From Thermothelomyces thermophilus ATCC 42464 (lineage: Eukaryota; Ascomycota; Sordariomycetes; Sordariales; Chaetomiaceae), in assembly GCF_000226095.1 (NCBI RefSeq), contig NC_016478.1, positions 1,292,001-1,356,000 of the forward strand: a stretch of 64,000 nt of DNA. Direction: 5' to 3'. The notes under the pieces are model-generated. The model was not told the DNA's origin. It ran no database searches and saw only the letters and a program-made list of their open reading frames with translations. The translations under genes were made by a program, and so were the position numbers. Each line of letters opens with the position of its first letter. Within the stretch, counting starts at the first letter, position 1. Of this stretch, positions 1 to 11,900 are shown one piece after another.

Positions 1-1697
1 AGGCTATTAGAATTGATGATCGGCTCTATATACAAGAGTAGTAGAAACGAGGTCAAATGAATGGAACTATAGTTAAGGCTAACGATAAGAAAAAACGAAC
101 GTACGCCAGTACCTTGTATAGGATATACCCTAAAGCTATAGATATAGACGTAGTATAGAAGTAGGACCGGAAGAAGACGACTAAAGACAAGTCCAATATT
201 ACCTACTATAACTACGGAAAGAAAGGGCACTATAAGCAAGAATGTCGAAGCCCGAAGAAAGAGTAAAAGCCAGTCCCTAGAAAAGAAATCGCAGACATCG
301 ACGAAACTATTAAGAATGTCACTAAAGTAGTAGCTATAAGCTACAAAGACAGGGGCAGTAATATAGACAGTCTTAGATATAACGGCAACGGTAAAGACGA
401 ACAAGTACTATATTCCGAACTAGTCACTATAGACCTAGAAACGGGTCTTGCCGAATAGGACACGGCCGGAGAGTACGTACCGCCAATTTCGATTCTCCTA
501 GCCTTAGGGCAGTGGGGTTTTATAGTTATATAGAGGCGGGATAGATTATAGACGACCGACACCTAAGGAACCGAAAGACCTAGACCTAATGTTCTATTCC
601 TATAGGAACGAATTGAAGGGTACCGTAACGAAGTTTTCTAGCTTAACACGGAACTATGTAAATAGGATAAACGTTTGACTTAACTTGCCTAGTAGAGCAA
701 TAAGATAAGGGATGAGACGAGGGAACTCCGACGTATCGTAGAAACTATTAAAAGAGAACAGCTTATAATATATAATAGACCTAATAGCTATATCGAGTGC
801 TTTGACGATTAGTAACTTAGTAACGACGTATAGAACCTAGAATATCAGTTTATATATATAAACCGTAGAAAAGACAAGCATACGTAGGAAAGCTACTAGA
901 AGAAATACTCCTACCTCAGCATTGGAGTACCTATAGTCTATATACAGTAGGAAGGATTTAGGAGAGAATTCTAATACCTCCTAGGCAACGCTATACGATT
1001 GTACCCTCGACACGAGGCATATACACAAGTGCCTTGGTTCCAATGTATAGCACACGAATGCCGATACTATTTCCGCGATAAATTTGAGAACAACTACTAG
1101 CCGACCTGACAAGAAAATGAGGACAGAAGCTTATGCCTGGTGGAGTAGGTCTATGACGTAGGAAACAGAGCGGCTGAATTGCTCTGGAAAATTGAAGACC
1201 GGAGTCTAGAAAGTATTATAATAGTTCTAAAACGAGCCTGGCCTAGGTACTACGGAATAGGACGAGACATATAGGACTTATACTAGAGTAACGATTGCCT
1301 TTACCACGCGGACGAAAAAAAGTTACGAATTTGGGAGCTTCAGATGAAGCTATAGTATATACAATGGAAAGTAGAACAGACCTAATGGTAGGAAGCCGTA
1401 AGCACTTAATAGCTTATAGAAATGAGCACGATCGATAAAGCTACTATTAGCCGAACGACTAAAGAGGTTAGCACTGACCTAGGAAATAGGTCAGGGCCCT
1501 TCGAGGGGCCCGAAAACCATTAATGCCTGTATAACGGCGAGTAGTAGCGTAGTATAGGAGGAATTACTACAAGAGACCACTATATCGAGACCTCCTGGCA
1601 GAAATATAGGAAATCGCTATAATCTTTAGACGACAACGGCACGACAAGCAACTATAGATAATAGTACAATGGAAACAGCACGAAATGCTCGTACTAG
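1..1697 (+). pseudogene. gag: gag, C-terminal part (copy A)
   Basis: This encodes the nucleocapsid zinc knuckle and the long region after it; the capsid part is upstream of the window. The knuckle lies at 204-245 in frame 3, with CX2CX4HX4C spacing, but the first two Cys codons are now Tyr (TGC/TGT to TAC). The same frame continues, with many TAG codons where Trp or Gln is expected, to TAG at 1695-1697. It overlaps pol by about 150 nt. The stretch from about 300 to 1500 is rich in Trp codons and in stops that look like former Trp codons, and it matches no Gag domain I know. In complete copies the whole gag frame is 799 codons. Confidence 0.85.
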
Positions 1698-4600
1698 TAG
1701 ACAGTGGAGCAGAGATAAACCTGATTTCGCCAATGCTTGTAAATTAGCTATAGATACCCTAGAGAATAAAGTAGAAGCATAGCATAGTCAAAGGACTATT
1801 TCTAACGTAATAGGTATATAGGGAGACCGAACCGATTGATATCACTATGGTAGGGAAGACTATAGTAGTCGTATTTAGTATTATAGACATAGGTAACAAC
1901 AAAGATATAATACTAGGGTTACTATAGCATAAAGATTACAACCCGGACATTAGCTAGAAGAATAGTAGCCACCTACGACCCTAAATGGAGTCGTATTTGA
2001 CTAGCGAGATAGGGAGCGCGCAAGGATCGCGAGAGGACGATACTTAGGGGAAGGCATGTCCTACAGATCTACCGCAAGAGACAAACAGTAGTAGATAGAC
2101 TACTACAAACTCTAGAAGAAGCGGCAAAACAATAACGACGATGTAATAGGAGGAACGAGCTAAACCGTCAATAGCTATTCTCTCCATTAATAAGTACAGA
2201 GTATTGTAATTAGAATAGTAGGTCGAGATAGGAGAAATCGCTAGTATTGCCATAGACGGAACTAAGTTCGCATACTATCAGAAAACCGAGAGACAAGACA
2301 AGACTAGGGAAGTACCGAAGGAATACAAAGGACACCTAGCATTCGAACCGAAATATCTAGAGGGGCTACCAGAACACGGCCTATGGGATTACGAGATTAA
2401 GCTTAAGGAAGGAGCACGACTAAAGTTCTTTAAGATTTACTATATAAGCCAAACGTAGAACGAAGAACTTAAGCGATATTTAGAGGAAAACCTTCGAAGA
2501 GGATATATCCGCCTGTCGATATCGCTAGTAGGCTACCTAATCCTATTTATACCTAAGAAAGATAGAAAGCTATAGTTATATATTAACTATTGGCAACTTA
2601 ACGAACAGACTGTAAAAAATCGATACCTATTACCGCTAATCTCATAGCTCTAAGATTAGTTAGCAGGAGCCTAATATTTTACACGTCTTGACTTACTATC
2701 GGCCTATAACTATATATAGATCAAAGAAGGCGACAAGTGGAAAACGGCCTTTAGGATACCTTATAGCTACTATAAGTACCTCGTCATGCTATTCGGACTT
2801 ATAAACGTGCTAGCAACGTTCTAAGCCCTAATTGATTAAGCTATCTGACCCTTTCTCGACAAATTTACGGTATATTATCTTGACAATATACTTATCTTCT
2901 CTAAGATAATAGACAAACACCGGAAGTATGTAAGAGTAGTACTAGACGCGCTATATATATATAAGCTATTAGTTAACAAGGAAAAGAGCGAATTCCACGT
3001 TAGGAAAACGGTATTTTTAGGGTACGAAATATCCCTAGGACAAATTCGGATAGAACCTTCAAAGGTTAAAGCTATCAAGAATTAGCTATGACTAACGATA
3101 GTTATAGAAGTACGAAGCTTCATCGGATTTACAAACTTCTACCGAATGTTTATTAGGAACTTTAGAGCGATCGCATGACCTTTATACAAACTCACCAAGA
3201 AGAATACTAAATTCCAATGGGAAGGATAATATAAGTAAGCATTTATATAGATCCGCGATACCATTACTAAAGACCTAATACTGGTACTACTAGATCCTAA
3301 GAAACCATTTGAGGTAGAAACAAACGCTTCAGACTACGCTATCAGAGGATAATTAGGATAATAAGATAGACAAGGAAAGCTATATCTTATAGCCTTCTTT
3401 TCAAAGAAGCTCGATAGATTATATCTTAATTATCCGATCTATGACAAGGAACTACTTGCGATTATCGAAGCTTTTAAGGAATGGCGACTATACCTTAGTA
3501 GTATAATTAAACTAGTATAAGTATATACGGATTACAAGAACCTGCAATACTTTACAATGATAAAGGAGCTTAATAGATGATAAATACGATAGGCAGAATT
3601 CCTCGCGGAATTTAACTTCGAGATCCGCTATAAGAAGGGCAAAGAAAACGTACAAGCAGACATCTTAAGCCGACGAACGGGTCATACAGAAGAACAGACA
3701 GAAATAACACTACCGTTATTCAAGGAACGGACAGACGGAACGCTACATCACGAAACGTAGACACCCGTAGAAGATGATCCACTCAACCCATTCTTAGAAT
3801 GTTACATAATCTTCCGAGAAGAAAGGATTAACGAGACATAGTATCAAACGGCACCCGGACTACTAGTACCTAACGGAGTCAAAGAAAGAGATGGGAAACT
3901 CTGGTACCGAGGCAAAGCGTATATCTATAACAAAGATCAACAGCTGTAAATGATTTAAGAACTCTATAAATCGAAACTCGGAGGATATAAAGGAGTTACG
4001 AAAACTGTCGTACAAGTCAAGAAGCACTACGACTTTCTATAGTTAACAGTACAAGTCAAGGAAGTTATACAAAGCTACGACATCTGCAATCGAAGCAAAA
4101 CGGCACGATACAAGCCGTATAGGCTACTTTAGCCTCTGCTAACACCTGACAAACTATAGAGTTTGGTTACGATAGACTTCATTATAAAGCTGCTAGAATC
4201 TAAAGACACAGCCATAGGAGTGATCTACGATAGCATCCTTACTATAGTAGATCGCCTAACTAAATAGGTATACTTCTTCCCCTACAAGGAATCCTAGATA
4301 GCTAAACAACTGGTAGACGTAATCTACCGGTAAGTTACATCAGTATATGCTTAGCTATAAGAATAGATCACCGATAGAGATACTAAGTTCGTATCAAAGT
4401 TCTGGCAAGCGTTAATATAACGATTAGGCGTTAATAGTAAACTATTAACGGCATATCACCTATAGACCAACAGATAAACGGAGTGACTAAACTAAGTCAT
4501 CAAATAGTATCTCCGTTCTTACGTTAACTATTAGCAAAACGACTAGGTCATACTGTTGCCAATAGCATAACTCGCTTATAACATAACGCTAATAGAAACG

Positions 4601-5224
4601 ACCAAGGTTATACCATTCTTCGTGAACTATAGATATAAAGCAGACCTTAGATAAGGACTAGAGATCATAGTGCTAAGAGTAGTAGTTAAAGTAGAACAAA
4701 TGTATATACTATATGAAAAGCTCAAAAAGGAACTTAAGTTTGTCAAAACGAGGATAAAGAACTACTATGACAAATATAGGCTCAAGGGACCTTGCCTAGA
4801 GAGGGGAGACAAAGTTTATCTAATCTTACAATACCTACGAACCAAACAACCAAGCGAGAAGCTAGACTTTAAAAAATTAAGACCATTCGTTATCAAAGAG
4901 CAAATCTTGATATCTAACTATCGACTATCGTTACTATCATCTATACGACTATAGACGGACGTTTTTCATATTTCACTTTTGGAACTAGCGCCGAAGGATG
5001 CCAAGATTCCTATAAACATCGAAGCAGAGGACGAAGAGGAAGAATAGGACGTCGAAGAAATTCTAGATTTACGTATCGTTAACAAAGAACTGTAATATCT
5101 AGTTAAATAGCTTGATTTTAGATTAGAAGATAACTTATAGGAACCCGTCAAGAACCTAAATTGCCCTAAGAAACTTTAGCAGTTCTACCAGAGGAACCCC
5201 GATCGACCGAAAGCGACGGACTAG
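1545..5224 (+). pseudogene. pol: pol: PR-RT-RNase H-INT-chromodomain (copy A)
   Basis: The frame is -1 relative to gag, so a -1 ribosomal frameshift is likely in the ancestor. Domains in order: aspartic protease with intact active site DSGA at 1700-1711; reverse transcriptase with the catalytic box at 2876-2887 reading YLDN instead of YLDD (second Asp lost); RNase H around 3300-3660; integrase with a zinc-binding N-terminal region at about 3955-4120 followed by the DDE core; and a chromodomain at about 5042-5190 (EWDVEEIL-like start, with LVKW and EDNSWEP patterns after reading TAG as Trp). Chromodomains target insertion to heterochromatin in this clade. The final TAG at 5222-5224 may itself be mutated. 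Its 3' end overlaps the antisense ORF tail to tail. Confidence 0.9.
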
Positions 5225-5786
5225 AAACTAACCCGAAATCGGCTAGCAAGGACGGATCTAAAGGAACTTCGGGATATACAGTATCCTAAAGCTATCCGAA
5301 ATCGGTGGACAGGCAAGATAGGGTCAAAGAAGATGTAGTAACCCTAGAAGCCTCTGCTGCCGCCGCTGCCTTAGCCTCCTCACGCTCTACTCGCTCTAAC
5401 TCCTCTACACTGTCAATACCCCAAGTAATAGCCCTTATCATCTTCTTAAACTATATCTACTTTTGTTTCCGAAGACGAAGGACTTACTCCTTAGCAGCTA
5501 TAAGTTTATCCTTAAGTTTCTAATGCTAAGCCGCGATAGACCGAAGCTAAGTAAGGGAGACGCCAAGAACGTCACAATTCAAGCGTTTGTTATAGACGTA
5601 CTCTACGTATCGAGAAGAGTCGGCTTTCGAGACCTCACATGAACTGAGGCCTTTAGACTCACATAGCAAACAAGGACGTATCGTTAAAAGGCTATCCGAA
5701 GAAAGAATCGCTATAAGAAGGTGATTAGCACGAAGAGTCGATATAGCAGGTTTAGATTTCGACTTCTTTCTCACATAATCAGCTAT
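5166..5786 (-). pseudogene. antisense zinc-cluster/coiled-coil ORF, type A (copy A)
   Basis: This gene is read opposite to pol, from near the 3' LTR back into the pol 3' end, for 207 codons in one frame. The start codon is ATA at 5786-5784, which is ATG in copies C and F; the next residues ADYV match the MADY start of copy F. It is followed by Lys/Arg-rich sequence. The Cys motif begins CLLC and continues SSC; after allowing Cys-to-Tyr mutations it reads CX2C-X7-C-X9-C-X2-C-X7-C. A heptad-rich segment with RLRKQK follows, then an Ala/Glu-rich part. The end, VDRGSSGRT then VS-stop, matches the other copies. I infer a DNA-binding, dimerising protein; function is not shown. A 125-residue open frame starting at 5924 extends it into the LTR but is probably not the true start. 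Confidence 0.7.
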
Positions 5787-5897
5787 CTCGATAACATTAT
5801 GGGAAGGCAAAGGAAGGAAGAAATTAGGAAACGTAATTATATATAGACAGGGGATATTAGCACTATTTGAAACAGACCAGAGTCTTTCGAGGACAAA

Positions 5898-5918
5898 AGA
5901 CCTAAAGGAGGGGCATCG
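5898..5918 (+). other. polypurine tract (copy A)
   Basis: A purine-rich run (AAAGGAGGGGCATCG) lies directly before the LTR start TGTCACG. The same GAGGGGCATCG motif precedes the 3' LTR in the other copies. It primes plus-strand DNA synthesis in LTR elements. Confidence 0.7.
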
Positions 5919-6316
5919 TGTCACGATTTAGCTACATAAGACAACCTAGTAAGGCGTATAGAACCAATTAGGAACTACAAGACCTAAGGACTAATTAGGA
6001 AGTGATCGCAGTGATCGTACTTCGATCAAGACGAGCACTTGGGTAACGATCGTAGGATCGTAGTAGCAATCGCACGATCGAGACTCAAGGAGGAAGGAAA
6101 GGAAATTGTATATAGTCACTCGTTCTAGTGAACTCTGGGAGTTTACCAGTGATAGTAATCACAACTTATAGTACCTTAACATTGTGAGGAGATAACTAAA
6201 GTGTTGTTATGAACCCTTTGGCTTTACCGAATCCCTTAGATGACCTGCTTGTTGGCTCCGCTCAATCTACCTTTGTCTGAACCCTTTTAGAAGAAGTCTG
6301 AGTTGGGTTTGTCATA
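5919..6316 (+). repeat. 3' LTR of copy A (398 bp, U3 type A)
   Basis: It starts TGTCACG and ends GTCATA, from an ancestral GTCACA. The 3' half (from about AGTCACTCG) matches all other LTRs of the family. The U3 half is unique: six GATC tetramers lie between 6004 and 6079, several as GTGATCG or CGATCG. Confidence 0.9.
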
Positions 6317-6909
6317 CCTGACAAGGAAATGAGGACAGGAGCCTCTGCCCTATAGAATAGGTCTATGATGTAGGAAATAGAGTAGCCGAATTACTTTAGA
6401 AGATCGAAGCCCGTGATCTAGAAGGCATTACGGTAATACTAAAACGAGCCTAGCCTAGGTATTATAGAATAGGACGAGATATATAGGACTCATACCAAAG
6501 TAACGACTATCTCTACTACGTAGACGAAAAGAAATCGCGGATCTAGGAGCTTTAGATGAAGCTATAGTATATACGACGAAAAGCAGAATAGACCTAATGG
6601 TAGGAAGCTATAGGCACTTAGTAGCTTATAGAAATAAGCACGATTAACAAAGCTACTATTAGCCAAACAACCGAAGAGGTTAGCACTAACCTGGGAAATA
6701 GGTCAAGGCCCTTTAAGGGGCCTAAAAACCATTAACGCCTATATAGTAGCAAGTGGTAATATAGTATAGGAGGAACTAACGTAAGAAATCACTATATCGA
6801 GACCTCCTAGCAGAAACATAGGAAATTGCCGCAATCTTTAGACGACAGCAGCAAGACAAGCAATTATAGACAATAGTATAATAGAGATAGCATGAAATAC
6901 TTATACTAG
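6317..6909 (+). pseudogene. gag: gag C-terminal fragment (copy B)
   Basis: This is the last ~200 codons of gag, collinear with about 1106-1697 of copy A, including the Trp-rich region. Multiple RIP-type stops are present. It ends at the in-frame TAG just upstream of the protease Asp codon, as in the other copies. Confidence 0.75.
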
Positions 6910-8132
6910 TAGATAGTAGAGTAGAGATAAACCTAATTTCGCTAACACTTATAAATTAGCTACAAATACCCTAGAGAATAAAGCAAAAGTATAGTATAGT
7001 CAAAGGGCTATTTCCGATATAATAGGTATATAGGGAGACTAAACTAATCGATATTACTATAGTAAGGAAAACTATAGTAATCGTATTTAGCATTATAGAT
7101 ATAGGCAACGACAAAGATATAATATTAGGATTACTATAGTATAAAGATTATAACTTAGGTATTAGCTAGAAGAATAGTAGCTACCTATAACCCTAAACAG
7201 AGTTATATTTGACTAGCGAGATAGGGAGCACATAAAGATCACGAGCAGACGATGCTTAGAGGAAGGCATATCCTACGGATCTACCGTAAGAGATAAACAA
7301 TAGCAGGCAGACTACTACAGACTCTAGAAGAAGCGATATAACGATACCAACATTACGACAGGAGGAACGAGCTAAACCGCCGATAGCTATTCTCTCCGTT
7401 AACGAATGCAGAGCACTATAACTAGAGCAATAGGTTGAGACAGGAGAAATCGCTAGCATTGCTATAGATAGAACCAAGTTTATATACTATTAGAAAACCA
7501 AGAAACGAGACGAGACTAGGAAAGTACCGGAGGAATATAAAGGATACCTAGCATTCGAACTAAAGTATCTAGAAGGGTTACTAGAGTATAGCCTATAGGA
7601 TTACAAGATCAAGCTTAAGGAAGGAACATGACTAAAGTTCTTTAAGATTTACTATATAAGCTAGATATAGAACGAAGAACTTAAGCGATATTTAGAGGAA
7701 AACCTTCGAAGAGGATATATCTGCCTGTCGACATTGCTAGTAGGCTACCTGATCCTATTTATACCTAAGAAAGATAGAAAGCTATAGTTATACGTCGACT
7801 ATCGGTAACTTAACGAACAGACTATGAAAAACCGATACCTGTTACTGCTAATCTTATAGCTCCGAGATTAGTTAGCAGGAGCCTAATATTTTACATGTCT
7901 TGACTTGCCATTGGCCTATAACTATATATGGATTAAAGAAGGCAACGAGTAGAAAACGGCCTTTAGGACACCCTATGGCCACTACAAGTACCTCGGCATG
8001 CCATTTAGACTTACAAACGCGCTAGTAATGTTCTAAGCCCTGATTAATCAAGCTATCCGACCCTTTCTTAACAAATTTACGGTATATTATCTCGATAACA
8101 TACTTATTTTCTCCAAAACGATAGACGAACAC
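6757..8132 (+). pseudogene. pol: pol fragment: PR and RT only (copy B)
   Basis: The protease active site at 6912-6923 now reads DSRV instead of DSGA, two G/C-to-A/T changes. The RT catalytic box at 8088-8099 reads YLDN. About ten codons after it the sequence leaves pol, at about 8132, and enters the antisense ORF. All domains after RT are deleted, so this copy could never act without another element even before RIP. Confidence 0.85.
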
Positions 8133-8301
8133 ATTCGCCGCAACAAAAAGAACTCTCTATCATACGGCAGCAGAGGCCGCGAGAAAAATAAAAAGAACAA
8201 GGTATCACTTCAAACCCTAGCTCGTTAATAGCAGTAGCCAGGGCAATACGCTCCTCGGTCCTCACGGACCTTTTTATCGAACGCTTTGCTACACGAGACA
8301 T
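8133..8301 (-). pseudogene. antisense zinc-cluster ORF, type B, truncated (copy B)
   Basis: It starts at a preserved ATG (8301) with the basic N-terminus MSRVAKRSIKRS. The motif IPCSFYFSRGLCCRM follows and aligns with the first three Cys of the cluster (second Cys now Tyr), and then CGECVR, which aligns with Cys4-Cys5. The frame is cut at the pol deletion junction, where the reading runs on into antisense pol for a few residues. The coiled-coil half is lost. The N-terminus differs from the MADY type of copies A, D and F, but the Cys region is closest to the C/F type. Confidence 0.65.
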
Positions 8302-8423
8302 GTTGTTAGCAGTATACAGAAGAAAGAGGGAAACACGGGAGACAACTCACTAAGGGTTGTTAGCGCTATTTGAAATGGCCTGAGATAGGCTTTCGGGTTG
8401 AAAGCCTTGAAGGAGGGGCATCG

Positions 8424-8852
8424 TATCACGGAAATATATATGTAGGACACCGTCTAAGCTGCCTTCCCCGATAAGCCAATAGGACAGCAGGCACGAACGG
8501 ACTAATCAGGAAAGGATCACGCTTGGCAAAGTGATCTATATACTATAGGATTACTATTGCAGCCGTGATCCAGACGACAAAGGATCACTAGATAAAGAGT
8601 GATCCTAGGATTATATATATATATAGATAGTCACTCATTACGGTAGACTCTGGGAGTTTACTAGTGATAGTAACTATAACCTATAATTACAAGTACTTAT
8701 ACCAAGCATTACTGACCATTGTAGGAGATAACTCTAGTGTTGTTATGAACTCTTTGGCTTTACCGAATCCCTTAGATAACTTATACGTTTGTCCTGTTTA
8801 ACCTACCTTCGTCTGAACCCTTTTAGAAGAAGTCTGAGTTGGGTTTGTTACA
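8424..8852 (+). repeat. 3' LTR of copy B (429 bp)
   Basis: It starts TATCACGG (ancestral TGTCACGG) and ends GTTACA, and is preceded by GGAGGGGCATCG. Its U3 is related to that of copies C and F but differs in the middle. It contains several GATC tetramers and a TATA-rich run just before AGTCACTC. Confidence 0.88.
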
Positions 8853-8989
8853 AACTAAAACGACTTACTTATATTCTACCTATAATTTAATAGTTTAATA
8901 AAACGGTTATAGCATCCTATAAGGTATATTAAGTACCGATTATACTAACTAATAAATATAAAACTATATATTAATATAACTACCCTTAT

Positions 8990-11900
8990 ATTACTATTAG
9001 CTATAATACCAAAACCTTACTAGTCTTGTTAGGAATACCTATACTTAGCGATCTTGCTATCTTATTATTCCTAATAGAGAATTGCTAGTGGTTTCTACTA
9101 GAAACCGAGATAGCCCGACTCTAGCACCCTAAAAGAATGGAAACGGACTGCCGAAGGAGAGCTAAGGTCTTTATATTAACTACTATTTCGGATATCCCTA
9201 CAGATCTATTCCCTAACGAGGAAGAACCGAAACCCTTAGGAAACCTAGAAGAAATTCCCCCTAAGCTACGAGACTTTACTAACGTAATAGATATATCAAA
9301 TTCAAGTATCCTTCCTTTGTTTAAAGTAACTAATCATAAAATCGATCTATAACTAGAGACGACTCTTCTAGTTAGACCGATTCACCCCTTATTCTAATAC
9401 GAACTTAGCGTACTATAGGAATACTTAGATGAAAACCTTGCTAAGGGGAGGATTTGACCTTCTAAAAGTTCGGCGGCTAGCCTAGTCCTATTTATACCTA
9501 AAAGGGACGGAAGCCTTTGTCTTTATATTAATTACTAAGGACTTAACATGATTACCTAGAAGAATTGCTATCTATTACCCCTTATTTTAGAGATTCTTAA
9601 CTATGCTTCTAGCGCTTAATTCTTTACCAAGCTTGATATTAAAAATACTTATTACTAGATTTAAGTATAAGAAGGGGATAAATAGAAAACCGCCTTTCGA
9701 ACTTGCTATAAATTGTTTAAGTACTTAATCATACCATTTAGCTTAACAAATATACTAGCTACTTTTTAGGATTATATTTATTAAGCATTAGGTAGACTAT
9801 TTAACGAATTTTATATAGTTTATTTAATAAGGTATAGAAAAAGCTATATATTTTAGCTATTAATATAAAAAAACTTAGAGTAAACGAGTGTTAAAAGCTA
9901 TCTGTTGTCCTTGTCTCTCTGTCTAGCGCCCCTGGATAGGTAACCCCTATTTATGCCTATTGTATATAGTAAAGCTCTATGGAACCGGAAAAACAAAACT
10001 GTACCCTATATCCTTCTGGTTATATTAAGAACCTCTAGCCTTAGTCTAATATTATTAACTATTTATAGGTATATTGTAATCTTCCTTATCTTCTTATTAA
10101 TGAGTATTAATAGTTATATTAGAAATTTTTTTACCTAACTATAAAACGTATACGAAATATATCTAGAAGGTCCTTGAATAACTATAGAATATATAGCTAT
10201 ATTATAAACCTAGTAAATATTTTTTATAAGGACTAAGTTAACTTCCTTAGATTTATAGTAAATTGGCAAGGAATTACAATAGACCTAGCATAGATCGAAA
10301 CGGTAGAGAAATAGCCAGAACCTTAGACCTATTACAATATTTAGGTATTTCTTAGATTTGTTAATTTTTATCGGAAATTCATTTGCAATTTTTCACAGAT
10401 CGCCTACCCCCTAATAAGTCTACTAAAGGGGCTAGAAAAGGGGAAGAAACCAGGAGGAGTCTAGTTTAACCTTAAAGAACAAAAAGCATTTTAAGAAATT
10501 AAAAACCATTTTAAATCGGCGCTAGTTCTTTAGCATTTTAATTCCAAAAAGCCGATAACTATCAAAATAGACGCTTCTACGTTTACGATAGGGGCCGTCT
10601 TATTATAGTAAGTAGAGGACTTTCGAAAATATCTTATTACATTCTGGTTAGCTAAATTCTTAGGACTAGCCTACTATTATAGTACCCCTAATAAGAAAGT
10701 AATAGTAATTATAGAAAGCTTTAAGCACTAGTAACACTATTTAATAGGGAATCCCTATGAAATTATAGTCTATTCGGACTATAATAATTTATAAGGATTT
10801 ATAAGATAAACCTAACTTAACGGTTACTAAGCTAGATAGTATATATATCTCTTAGGCTTCAATTTTACCATTAAGTACTAGCTAGGGAAGCGAAACCCTA
10901 TAGACGGCCCTTTAAGAAGACCGGATTATAAAGAAGATAATCCTCTTAGAAACTAAGAATAGTTGCCTACAATCTAAAGAAAGATAGCGAACTATAAAAA
11001 GGCATAAGAAGCGCGAAGAGTTTCGTAATCTTTTTAATACCAAATTAGAGTCTAGTCATTAAAAGTTAATCTAAAGGGATTATACGATATAGAACGAGCA
11101 TACCTCGAAAGGAAGCCGATTATGTTACGAAGATAGGCTAAAGAGGCGATAAGACTAGAATTAGCTTCTACTATCTAGCCGTTATAAACACTTAGAGAGT
11201 ATATTTTAGAGCTCTAAAGATTAGACCCTTTAACTTAAAGAGTAAGGGAAGGCCTAGAAAAGGGTATAATGAAACGCTAGCAAAGCACTAGCAAAGCCGA
11301 ACTATAGTCCTTAGGATATAGTAGCAAGCTACTCTATAAGAGAGCACTTTATATTCCCATAGAAGAGACTATAAGGCAAGAAATCCTCTAATTATATTAT
11401 AATAATGCTAGAGCCGGGCACTTTAGCCCTAAAAGAACTAGTGAACTTATTTAAAGGAAGTTCGACTAGCTAGGCTTAGTAAGAGACGTTAGGCATTAGT
11501 ATTAAACCTATTACGTTTACTAAACAAATAAGCCAAGATAGCATTAAGATTATAGTAGCTTAGAATCCCTACTAATCCCTAACCGACCCTAGTAAAAGAT
11601 TAGTATAGATATAATCATAGGTTTTCCTATAGTAAATTTCTAAGTAGAGGAAAAGAATGCTATATTTATAGTCGTAGACCGTTATACTAAGATAAACCAA
11701 TTCTTTACTATTAACTTAGATATTATAAGTTAGCGGCTCGCTAAGCTAATTTATAAGAAGATTGAGCTTAAATATAACGTCCTAGAGGGCTATATAAATA
11801 ATTATAACTTTATATTTACCTTGCAATTTTAGGCAGATCTCTACTACCTAAACTACGTTACTAGGAGGCTCTCTATAGCATTTCACCCCTAAACTAATAG

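Larger units (their letters stand above)
1..6316 (+). mobile_element. Ty3/gypsy chromovirus copy A, 5' end outside window
   Basis: The element enters the window inside gag, just before the zinc knuckle, and runs through pol, an antisense ORF, a polypurine tract and the 3' LTR. Its LTR ends at 6316, and the next base resumes the gag region of copy B at the point equivalent to about 1106 of this copy. That abrupt join at a canonical LTR end indicates that copy A inserted into copy B. The other end and its TSD lie outside the window. RIP-type stop codons break every frame, so the copy is dead. Confidence 0.9.
6317..8852 (+). mobile_element. chromovirus copy B, 5' part displaced by copy A, internal deletion
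   Basis: The visible part starts in the gag C-terminal region, at the point equivalent to 1106 of copy A. It runs into RT, then jumps at about 8132 straight into the N-terminal part of the antisense ORF, then to the polypurine tract and 3' LTR. RNase H, integrase and the chromodomain are missing. Its upstream half should lie left of the window, beyond copy A. The right end abuts family 2 chromovirus sequence, its likely host; no TSD can be checked. Confidence 0.85.

Noticed and set aside
9953-10138. Short plus-strand ORF in the insert within the family 2 RT
   Set aside because: AT-rich chance frame starting at an internal ATG, with no homologue in the window and no recognisable features beyond a Leu/Ile-rich composition.
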